DNA from: Actinomycetota bacterium
GTDB lineage: Bacteria; Actinomycetota; Thermoleophilia; Solirubrobacterales; Solirubrobacteraceae
Assembly (NCBI GenBank): GCA_005883905.1
Contig: VAYD01000154.1
Coordinates: forward strand, 1 to 5,733
Direction: 5' to 3'
DNA length: 5,733 nucleotides
Shown: positions 1 through 4,731 of the stretch, piece by piece
Layout of the letters: the number at the start of each line of letters is the position of its first letter
Numbering within the stretch: the stretch's first letter is position 1
Program-made: the position numbers and the translations under genes
The notes under the pieces: generated by a model
Seen by the model: only the letters and a program-made list of their open reading frames with translations
Database searches by the model: none
Told to the model about the DNA's origin: nothing

Positions 1-146
1 GTGCCGAGACCCAGGCGCGCGGCCTGCGCCTCGGTGTCCTGCGCGCTGGACTGACTGAGGACGCGGACGCCTGCGGCGTCGAACGACGGCAGCACCTGGT
101 CGCAGACCGGGCAGTCGTGCTTGACGAGCGCGAGCAGCTCAGGCAC
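1..146 (-). CDS. Thioredoxin-like protein with CPVC motif (5' part, runs off the window)
   Basis: The minus strand reads a GTG start at 146 followed by 48 codons to the window edge. Cysteines at residues 12 and 15 form a CPVC motif after a short hydrophobic strand (residues 4-8, LLALV). This is the usual beta strand followed by CxxC at the start of the active-site helix in the thioredoxin fold. From family knowledge, such a protein reduces or exchanges thiols and disulfides; the substrate cannot be told. The motif lies at the very N-terminus and no signal peptide is visible, so a cytoplasmic location is likely. The start is well fixed: an in-frame TAG at 158-156 lies four codons upstream and no other start codon falls between. 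There is no good Shine-Dalgarno sequence. It diverges from ltrA across 27 bp. The C-terminal part, and so the exact subfamily, is outside the window. Confidence 0.72.
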   Translation of the reverse strand, partial: MPELLALVKHDCPVCDQVLPSFDAAGVRVLSQSSAQDTEAQAARLGLG

Positions 147-152
147 CGCTCG

Positions 153-158
153 ACCCTA
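153..158 (-). promoter_or_regulatory. Putative -10 element (TAGGGT) for the thioredoxin-like gene
   Basis: On the minus strand TAGGGT matches the TANNNT form of an actinobacterial -10 box and ends 6 nt before the GTG at 146. With no Shine-Dalgarno sequence present, that spacing would put the first transcribed base at or next to the start codon, as in a leaderless mRNA. No convincing -35 element is seen. TANNNT is a loose motif, so this is inference. Confidence 0.35.
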
Positions 159-162
159 TCGT
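157..162 (+). promoter_or_regulatory. Putative -10 element (TATCGT) for ltrA
   Basis: TATCGT on the plus strand fits TANNNT and lies 11 nt before the ltrA ATG, so the transcript would have a leader of only a few bases. It overlaps the putative -10 box of the divergent gene on the other strand (153-158), so the two promoters could exclude each other. The same 7-mer, CTATCGT, occurs in the other divergent gap at 2322-2328 on the minus strand. Confidence 0.3.
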
Positions 163-170
163 TCACGTGA
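163..170. promoter_or_regulatory. 8-bp perfect palindrome TCACGTGA in the divergent gap
   Basis: This perfect palindrome, with a CACGTG core, lies between the putative -10 elements and the ltrA start. A regulator bound here could affect both divergent genes. An 8-bp palindrome can occur by chance, so an operator role is a suggestion only. Confidence 0.2.
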
Positions 171-173
171 TCG

Positions 174-1295
174 ATGGACGAGCAGGAGGTCACGCCACTC
201 AAGCTGTTCTTCGACCTCGTGTTCGTCTTCGCGATCACGCAGGTCAGCGGGTTCGTCTCCGACGACGCCACCTGGACGCACCTGCTCGAAGGGCTGGCGG
301 TGCTCGCCGTGCTGTGGTGGGCGTGGGTCTCCTACGCGTGGCTCGGGAACACCGCCGCGTCCGACGACGGCGCGATCCGGGTCGTCCTGCTGAGCGCGAT
401 GGGCGCGATGCTGATCGTCTCGCTCGCCGTTCCGGGAGCGTTCTCCGACGACGGGTTGATCTTCGGGATCGCGTACTTCGCCGTGCGCCTGTTGCATCTC
501 GGCGCGTACGCGTTGATCGCGCGCAACGACCCGGAGCTGCAGGGCGTGGTCGGGCGGCTCGCGTCGACGGCCATCCCTGGCGCCGCGCTGCTCGTGGTGG
601 CCGGTGCGCTCGACGGAACGCCGCGCACCGTCTGCTGGATCGCGGCGCTGGCGATCGACTACGGCGGGCTGGCGATGCGCGGCGTCGAGGGCTGGCGGGT
701 GCAGGCCGGCCACTTCGCCGAGCGCCACGGCCTGATCATCATCATCGCGCTGGGCGAGTCGATCGTCTCGCTCGGGCTCGGCGCCGGCGGCCTGAACCTC
801 GACGCGCGCGTGGTGGTCGGGGCGCTGCTCGGGGTCGCGATCTCCGCCGCGCTGTGGTGGGCGTACTTCGATGTGGTCGCGATCGTCGCCGAGCGCCGCC
901 TGCGCGACGCGCCGCGGCGCGACCAGGTGCGGATCGCCCGCGACTCCTACACCTACCTGCACCTGCCGATGGTCGCCGGGATCGTCGTGTTCGCCGTCGG
1001 AGTGAAGCGCACGCTCGAGGTGTCCGGCGAGCTGGCGACGGTCCCCGCGACCGCACTCTGTGCCGGCGTCGCGCTCTACCTCGTCGCTCTCAGCGCGTTC
1101 AAGCGCCGCAACGTCGGCTCCTGGAACCAGCCGCGCCTGGTGGCCGCGGCGGCGCTGATCGCCCTCGCCCCGCTGGCGACCACCCTGCCGGCGTTACTTG
1201 CGCTGGCGCTCGTCGCGCTGATCGCATGCGCGTTGATCGGCTACGAGGTCACGGCCTACAGCGAGGCGCGCGAGCGCATCCGGCACGCGGCCTAG
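174..1295 (+). CDS. ltrA: LtrA-family (low temperature requirement A) integral membrane protein
   Basis: The 373-residue protein is mostly hydrophobic with many predicted membrane segments, and its length is normal for the LtrA family. Family hallmarks are visible in order: TPLKLFFDLVFVFAITQ near residues 7-23, WWAWVSYAWLGN at 48-59, HFAERHGLIIIIALGESIV at 180-198, LWWAYFD at 227-233 and DSYTYLHLPMVAGIV at 257-271. The family is named from a Listeria gene needed for growth in the cold; its biochemical role is not settled, so none is assigned here. The short positive tail (ARERIRHAA) is probably cytoplasmic. An in-frame TGA at 168-170 leaves the ATG at 174 as the first possible start. No Shine-Dalgarno sequence is apparent. 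The gene converges on the crotonase gene, sharing 4 bp that hold both stop codons. Confidence 0.9.
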   Translation: MDEQEVTPLKLFFDLVFVFAITQVSGFVSDDATWTHLLEGLAVLAVLWWAWVSYAWLGNTAASDDGAIRVVLLSAMGAMLIVSLAVPGAFSDDGLIFGIAYFAVRLLHLGAYALIARNDPELQGVVGRLASTAIPGAALLVVAGALDGTPRTVCWIAALAIDYGGLAMRGVEGWRVQAGHFAERHGLIIIIALGESIVSLGLGAGGLNLDARVVVGALLGVAISAALWWAYFDVVAIVAERRLRDAPRRDQVRIARDSYTYLHLPMVAGIVVFAVGVKRTLEVSGELATVPATALCAGVALYLVALSAFKRRNVGSWNQPRLVAAAALIALAPLATTLPALLALALVALIACALIGYEVTAYSEARERIRHAA

Positions 1296-2077
1296 CGGCC
1301 CCGCCAGCGCGCCGGGCGCTTCTCGCCGAACGCACGCACGCCTTCCTTCATGTCCTCAGAGGCGAAGCACGCCTCGCGCAGGGCGATCAGCTCGCGCTCG
1401 ACGTCGGGGTCGAGCTCGGCCTGGGCGCGCAGCAGCTCGCGGATCACGCGCTTGTTGCCCTGAACCGAGAGCGGGGCGTTGGCGACCAGCTCGGTCGCCC
1501 AGTCGAGCGCGGTGTCCTGCAGGTCCGAGCCGATCACGACCTCGTTGACCATCCCCCAGTCGAGCGCGCGGCGCGCGTCGATGTTGCGGCCGAGCAGGAA
1601 CAGCTCGCGCGTGCGCGGGGCACCGATGATGTCGATGAAGCGCCGGAGCCCGGTGTGCGAGTAGACGAGCCCGAGCTTGGCGGGCGGCATGCCGAGCTTG
1701 ATGCCGTCGGCGGCGATCCGCAGGTCGCACGCGAGCGCGAGCTCCAGCCCGCCGCCGATCGTGTGGCCCGGCAGCGCGGCGATCGTCGGCAGGTCGGTCC
1801 CGTCCAGCGCGTCGATCGCGCTGGTGAACGGGTGGGCGACGAGCTTCTCCGCCTGCTCGGCGAACACGTCCTCCGGGATGTCGCCGATGTCGTAGCCCGA
1901 CGAGAACATGCCGTGCCCGCCGGTGAGCACGATGCAGCGCGCGTCGGCCTCGCGGACGGCGTGCGCGATGCCGTCGAGGATCCCGTGGTCGAGCGCGTTG
2001 CCCTTGTCCGGGTTGGAGATCGTGAGGCGGAGGACGCCCTCCGCCGGCGTGTCGGTGAGGAGTCGCCCGCTATTCAA
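1292..2077 (-). CDS. Crotonase-fold enzyme (enoyl-CoA hydratase/isomerase family, possibly decarboxylase-like)
   Basis: The 261-residue protein is a full-length crotonase. The first oxyanion-hole segment is FSSGYDI (residues 58-64) and the second is IGGGLELA (107-114), with Glu112 at the place of rat hydratase Glu144. The second hydratase acid (rat Glu164) is replaced by Pro132 in MPPAKLG, so simple enoyl-CoA hydration is doubtful. Tyr139 in LGLVY sits where E. coli methylmalonyl-CoA decarboxylase (ScpB/YgfG) has its active-site Tyr140. The C-terminus (SEDMKEGVRAFGEKR) also resembles that enzyme, but its His66 is Tyr62 here. The start is TTG, the only usual start codon near the N-terminus in this frame. 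It lies inside the end of the biotin-carrier gene (8-nt overlap, TTGAATAG), which suggests translational coupling. Alternatives are a methylglutaconyl-CoA-type hydratase or an isomerase. The fold is certain; the reaction is not. Confidence 0.88.
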   Translation of the reverse strand: MNSGRLLTDTPAEGVLRLTISNPDKGNALDHGILDGIAHAVREADARCIVLTGGHGMFSSGYDIGDIPEDVFAEQAEKLVAHPFTSAIDALDGTDLPTIAALPGHTIGGGLELALACDLRIAADGIKLGMPPAKLGLVYSHTGLRRFIDIIGAPRTRELFLLGRNIDARRALDWGMVNEVVIGSDLQDTALDWATELVANAPLSVQGNKRVIRELLRAQAELDPDVERELIALREACFASEDMKEGVRAFGEKRPARWRGR

Positions 2078-2282
2078 GGACGACGAGCGTATCGCCCTCG
2101 TTCACGGCTTGACCCTCCTCGCAGAGGATCTCCTTCACGGTGCCCTCGTCCTCGGCCTCGACGGGCATCTCCATCTTCATCGACTCGAGGATGACGACGG
2201 TGTCGCCTTCGCTGATCTGATCGCCGACCTGGCATTCGATCTTCCACACGGTGCCCGTGATGTGGGCCTCGATGTCCGGCAC
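2070..2282 (-). CDS. Free-standing biotinyl carrier protein (biotin/lipoyl attachment domain, 70 aa)
   Basis: The whole 70-residue product is one biotinyl domain. The biotinylation motif ESMKMEMP covers residues 33-40, with Lys36 as the expected biotin acceptor. MKM is typical of biotin rather than lipoyl carriers. Size and sequence style match small single-domain proteins such as mycobacterial TB7.3 (Rv3221c) and the Bacillus YngHB attachment protein. Such a protein would carry carboxyl groups for an acyl-CoA carboxylase, but no carboxylase subunit is in the window. The GTG start at 2282 is fixed by a perfect AGGAGG six bases upstream, though the frame stays open further. The two halves (residues 10-33 and 47-70) are unusually alike, including Cys17 and Cys54. 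The gene overlaps the following crotonase by 8 nt, so the two are probably co-translated. Confidence 0.93.
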   Translation of the reverse strand: MPDIEAHITGTVWKIECQVGDQISEGDTVVILESMKMEMPVEAEDEGTVKEILCEEGQAVNEGDTLVVLE

Positions 2283-2288
2283 TCGCTG

Positions 2289-2294
2289 CCTCCT
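2289..2294 (-). promoter_or_regulatory. Shine-Dalgarno site AGGAGG that fixes the biotin-carrier start
   Basis: On the minus strand AGGAGG lies 6 nt before the GTG at 2282. It is the only canonical ribosome binding site placed directly before a gene start in this window. It chooses this GTG over starts further upstream in the same open frame. Confidence 0.85.
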
Positions 2295-2321
2295 GAGGGG
2301 GGTCTGGGGACGCGGGCTGGC

Positions 2322-2327
2322 ACGATA
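2322..2327 (-). promoter_or_regulatory. Putative -10 element (TATCGT) for the biotin carrier-crotonase pair
   Basis: TATCGT on the minus strand lies 39 nt before the GTG at 2282, leaving room for a leader of about 30 nt that holds the AGGAGG site. The hexamer is identical to the putative ltrA -10 box at 157-162. Read on the plus strand, the same place gives GATAGC 7 nt before the glycosyltransferase ATG. No -35 element is evident. Confidence 0.3.
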
Positions 2328-2336
2328 GCCGCGCAC

Positions 2337-3023
2337 ATGGACGTCCCCGCCGTCGTCGTGATCGTCGCTGCCCACAACGAGGGCGACCGCATCGAGCAGA
2401 CGCTCGAGGCGCTGCGCGAGGTCTTCCCGGGCGCGCGAGTGCTGGTCGCCGACGATGCGTCGACGGACGACACGGCGGCGCGCGCAGCGGCCGCGGGGGC
2501 CGAGGTGGTCACCGCGCCGCGCAACATCGGCAAGGGCGGTGCGAACACGTTGGCAGCGCGGCGCGTGCTGTCGCTGGCGCTCACGCCGCAGCCGCCGGTG
2601 TTCGTCTTCTGTGACGGCGATCTCGGCGACACGGCGCGCCGGCTGCCGGCGCTCGTGGCCGCCGTGCGGCGCGGCGAGTGCGACCTCGCGGTCGCGGCGT
2701 TCGCACAGCGCGTGGGTGGCGGCTTCGGCTTCGCCGTGGGCTACGCGCGCGGGGCCATCCGCCGCCTGACCGGGCTGGAGCTCAGCGCGCCGATCAGCGG
2801 CCAGCGGGCGATGCGCGGCGAGGTCCTGCCGGTCGTGGTGCCCTTCGCGCCGAGGTTCGGCATGGAGACCGGGATGACCGTCGATGCGGCGCGCGCCGGC
2901 TACTCGATCGGCGAGATCGAGCTCGACCTCGCGCACCGGGCGACCGGGCGCTCCCTGGCGGGCTTCACCCATCGCGCGCGCCAACTGCGCGATTTCGTGT
3001 TCACGGAGTTGTCACGCCGGTAG
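2337..3023 (+). CDS. Family 2 (GT-A fold) glycosyltransferase, short form
   Basis: The 228-residue protein shows the nucleotide-sugar binding order of GT2 enzymes: a first strand and loop VVVIVAAHNEGDRI (residues 6-19), the acidic pair in VLVADDAST (35-43), NIGKGGAN (63-70), and the metal-binding DxD motif as DGD at 93-95 in FCDGDLGD. A later acceptor-side segment reads SAPISGQRAM (150-159) and then FGMETGM (174-180), similar in placement to dolichyl-phosphate-mannose-synthase-like enzymes. It would move a sugar from a nucleotide-sugar to an acceptor I cannot name. There is no signal peptide or clear membrane helix, so it should act in the cytoplasm or at the inner membrane face. The ATG at 2337 starts the first strand cleanly. 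It lacks a Shine-Dalgarno sequence, so a leaderless transcript is likely. It diverges from the biotin-carrier gene across 54 bp. Confidence 0.85.
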   Translation: MDVPAVVVIVAAHNEGDRIEQTLEALREVFPGARVLVADDASTDDTAARAAAAGAEVVTAPRNIGKGGANTLAARRVLSLALTPQPPVFVFCDGDLGDTARRLPALVAAVRRGECDLAVAAFAQRVGGGFGFAVGYARGAIRRLTGLELSAPISGQRAMRGEVLPVVVPFAPRFGMETGMTVDAARAGYSIGEIELDLAHRATGRSLAGFTHRARQLRDFVFTELSRR

Positions 3024-3080
3024 GCAATTCGCCCGTCAGCCTTGTACCGGCGGTCGGTAGTGGGCGCGGTGCCGTGCTCG

Positions 3081-3086
3081 TAGCCT
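3081..3086 (+). promoter_or_regulatory. Possible -10 element (TAGCCT) ahead of the dyad cluster
   Basis: TAGCCT fits TANNNT and would place a transcription start near 3093, directly at the first stem (3095). No -35 element is visible. The match may be chance. Confidence 0.18.
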
Positions 3087-3094
3087 GACCGCAC

Positions 3095-3145
3095 GCTCGG
3101 AGCTGGATGGCGTCGATCTCTCCTCCTGACGCAAAAGCTCCGAGC
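3095..3145 (+). repeat. Inverted repeat 1: 10-bp perfect stem with an inner 5-bp stem
   Basis: GCTCGGAGCT (3095-3104) is the exact reverse complement of AGCTCCGAGC (3136-3145). Inside, GCGTC (3110-3114) pairs with GACGC (3128-3132), leaving a 13-nt pyrimidine-rich loop that includes CTCCTCCT. On the plus-strand RNA that loop resembles the 3' end of 16S rRNA rather than a ribosome binding site. No T-run follows on either strand, so a classical terminator is unlikely. Confidence 0.65.
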
Positions 3146-3150
3146 AGACA

Positions 3151-3181
3151 GCCGGCGATGGGATGACCCACCGTCGCCGGC
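3151..3181 (+). repeat. Inverted repeat 2: 8-bp stem plus 4-bp stem, ATGA loop
   Basis: GCCGGCGA (3151-3158) pairs exactly with TCGCCGGC (3174-3181). Directly inside, TGGG (3159-3162) pairs with CCCA (3167-3170) around an ATGA loop, leaving a 3-nt bulge (CCG) on the 3' side. It is a compact hairpin 5 nt after repeat 1, with no T-run after it. Confidence 0.6.
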
Positions 3182-3191
3182 GGGGGGAAGA

Positions 3192-3233
3192 CCCGCGGCG
3201 GGCCGGGTGGGACAGCCCGGCCCGTCTCGCGGG
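3192..3233 (+). repeat. Inverted repeat 3: 9-bp GC stem on a 6-bp outer stem
   Basis: CGGGCCGGG (3199-3207) pairs with CCCGGCCCG (3216-3224) around an 8-nt loop. An outer stem of CCCGCG (3192-3197) with CGCGGG (3228-3233) is separated from it by small internal loops. It is all G-C and ends 25 nt before the glpK start. It could act as a T-less terminator or insulator upstream of the glpK promoter. Confidence 0.55.
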
Positions 3234-3243
3234 CCCCGCCATC

Positions 3244-3249
3244 TAGGCT
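3244..3249 (+). promoter_or_regulatory. Putative -10 element (TAGGCT) for glpK
   Basis: TAGGCT fits TANNNT and ends 9 nt before the glpK GTG, so transcription could begin at the start codon itself. There is no Shine-Dalgarno sequence between it and the GTG. Its first three bases are also the in-frame TAG that limits the glpK start. No clear -35 element is seen. Confidence 0.35.
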
Positions 3250-3258
3250 TCCGCCCGC

Positions 3259-4731
3259 GTGATCCTCGCCATCGACCAGGGCACCACCGGGACGACGTGC
3301 CTCGTCTTCGACGAGGACGGGGAGCTCGCCGGGCACGCCTACCGGGAGTTCGAGCAGCACTTCCCGCAGCCGGGGTGGGTCGAGCACGACGCGGCGGAGA
3401 TCTGGGAGGTCACGCAGGCGGTGGCCGGCGAGGCGCTCGACGACGCGGGCGCGAGCGAGCTGCATGCGATCGGGATCACCAACCAGCGCGAGACCGTCTG
3501 CGTCTGGGACCCATCGACCGGTGAGCCGCTGCATCGCGCGCTCGTCTGGCAGGACCGCCGCACCGCGGCGCGCTGCGACGAGCTGCGCGAGCAGGGCCAT
3601 GAGGAGCTCATCCGCGAGCGCACCGGCCTGGTGATCGACCCGTACTTCAGCGGCACGAAGATCGAGTGGCTGCTGCGCAACGTCGACGGGCTGGAGCAGC
3701 GCGCGCGGGAGGGGCGCGCGGTGTTCGGGACGATCGACAGCTGGCTGACGTTCAAGCTCACGGGTGAGGTCGTCACCGAGCCGTCGAACGCGTCGCGCAC
3801 GCTGCTGTACGACATCCGCCGCGGCGCCTGGGACGAAGAGCTGTGCGAGCTGCTCGGCGTGCCCGTCCGGTCGCTGCCCGAGGTCCGGCCATCTGTCGGC
3901 GCGTTCGGCACTGCGTCGCTGCATGGTTTCGAGGCGCCGGTCGCCGGGATCGCGGGCGACCAGCAGGCGGCGCTCTACGGGCAGGCGTGCCTGGACCCCG
4001 GGCTCGGCAAGAACACGTACGGCACGGGCTCGTTCGTGCTGCTCAACTCGGGCGACGAGCCACCGGATGTGCAGGAGGGCCTGCTGACCACCGTGGCGTG
4101 GTCGATCGGGGGACGGACGACCTACGCGCTGGAGGCCGCGATCTTCGTCACGGGCGCGGGCGTGCAGTGGCTGCGCGACGGCCTGGGGATGATCGGCGAG
4201 GCCGCGGAGACCGAGCCGTTGGCGGCCTCGCTGCGGAGCAACGACGGCGTCTACTTCGTGCCGGCGCTGACGGGACTCGGCTCGCCGCACTGGGACCCGT
4301 ACGCGCGAGGGACGATCGTCGGTCTGACGCGCGGGACGACGCGCGCCCACCTGGCGCGCGCGACGCTCGAGGCGATCGCCTACCAGACCGTCGATGCGAT
4401 CGAGGCGATGGCCCGCGGCGGCGCGCCCGAGCTGCGCGAGCTGAAGGCCGACGGCGGCGCGACCGTCAACCGCTGGCTGATGCAGTTCCAGGCGGACATC
4501 CTCGGCGTGCCCGTCGTCGTGCCGGAGGTGGCGCAGACGACGGCACTGGGAGCGGCGTCGCTGGCGGCCGTTGGCGCCGGGTTGTGGTCGCAGGACCGCG
4601 TCGTCAAGGGCTGGCGCGAACGCGACCGCTACGAGCCGCAGATGCGAGATGATGAGCGCCGCGCGCTGCTGGCCGGATGGGAGCGCGCCGTGCAGGTAAC
4701 ACGAGCACACGCTGGGGGTAAACAGGACTAG
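3259..4731 (+). CDS. glpK: Glycerol kinase
   Basis: The 490-residue FGGY-family kinase phosphorylates glycerol to sn-glycerol 3-phosphate with ATP in the cytoplasm. The phosphate-binding loop DQGTTGTT is at residues 6-13. Glycerol contacts known from E. coli GlpK are all present: Arg77-Glu78 in NQRET, Tyr129 in TGLVIDPYFSGTK, and the catalytic base Asp234 in GIAGDQQAAL. GTGSF (255-259), TGLGSPHWDPYARG (338-351) and ADGGA (397-401) complete the nucleotide-binding half. The E. coli loop that binds fructose 1,6-bisphosphate is missing (LHGFEAP stands in its place), and the His phosphorylated by HPr in Firmicutes enzymes does not align, so neither control is expected. GTG at 3259 is the first start after the in-frame TAG at 3244. 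plsC follows with no gap. Confidence 0.96.
   Translation: MILAIDQGTTGTTCLVFDEDGELAGHAYREFEQHFPQPGWVEHDAAEIWEVTQAVAGEALDDAGASELHAIGITNQRETVCVWDPSTGEPLHRALVWQDRRTAARCDELREQGHEELIRERTGLVIDPYFSGTKIEWLLRNVDGLEQRAREGRAVFGTIDSWLTFKLTGEVVTEPSNASRTLLYDIRRGAWDEELCELLGVPVRSLPEVRPSVGAFGTASLHGFEAPVAGIAGDQQAALYGQACLDPGLGKNTYGTGSFVLLNSGDEPPDVQEGLLTTVAWSIGGRTTYALEAAIFVTGAGVQWLRDGLGMIGEAAETEPLAASLRSNDGVYFVPALTGLGSPHWDPYARGTIVGLTRGTTRAHLARATLEAIAYQTVDAIEAMARGGAPELRELKADGGATVNRWLMQFQADILGVPVVVPEVAQTTALGAASLAAVGAGLWSQDRVVKGWRERDRYEPQMRDDERRALLAGWERAVQVTRAHAGGKQD

Larger units (their letters stand above)
3024..3258. other. Gene-free 235-bp stretch with three consecutive dyads before glpK
   Basis: No coding frame here looks genuine. 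The stretch contains three neighbouring inverted repeats (3095-3145, 3151-3181, 3192-3233), a TANNNT hexamer (TAGCCT, 3081-3086) about 8 nt before the first of them, and another (TAGGCT, 3244-3249) just before glpK. It could hold the terminator of the glycosyltransferase gene followed by a leaderless glpK promoter. It could instead be a structured leader or small RNA beginning near 3094. None of the dyads is followed by a T-run. I do not recognise a known riboswitch; the conserved cores of the cobalamin, TPP and fluoride classes that I looked for are not there. Confidence 0.5.

Noticed and set aside
167..2194. A 675-codon plus-strand open frame across ltrA and the crotonase gene
   Set aside because: It runs out of frame through ltrA and antisense through the crotonase, is highly Arg-rich and has no domain signature.
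1908..2336. N-terminal extension of the glycosyltransferase frame upstream of ATG 2337
   Set aside because: The extra 143 codons are antisense to the crotonase and biotin-carrier genes. The GT2 fold begins right after ATG 2337, so the extension is a shadow.
2283..2984. N-terminal extension of the biotin-carrier frame on the minus strand
   Set aside because: A perfect AGGAGG precedes GTG 2282 and the domain is complete from there. The extension is low-complexity sequence antisense to the glycosyltransferase.
3121..3130. AGGAGGAG on the minus strand within the dyad cluster, as a ribosome binding site
   Set aside because: No ATG, GTG or TTG lies at a suitable distance downstream on the minus strand, and no convincing small frame follows.
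3095..3233. A known riboswitch upstream of glpK (cobalamin, fluoride, TPP or ZTP type)
   Set aside because: Short matches such as GGCGATGG and CCGGGTGGGA are present, but the remaining conserved core parts of these classes are not. The identification cannot be supported.
3192..3233. Classical Rho-independent terminator
   Set aside because: The stem is strong, but no run of T follows on either strand, so it is reported only as an inverted repeat.
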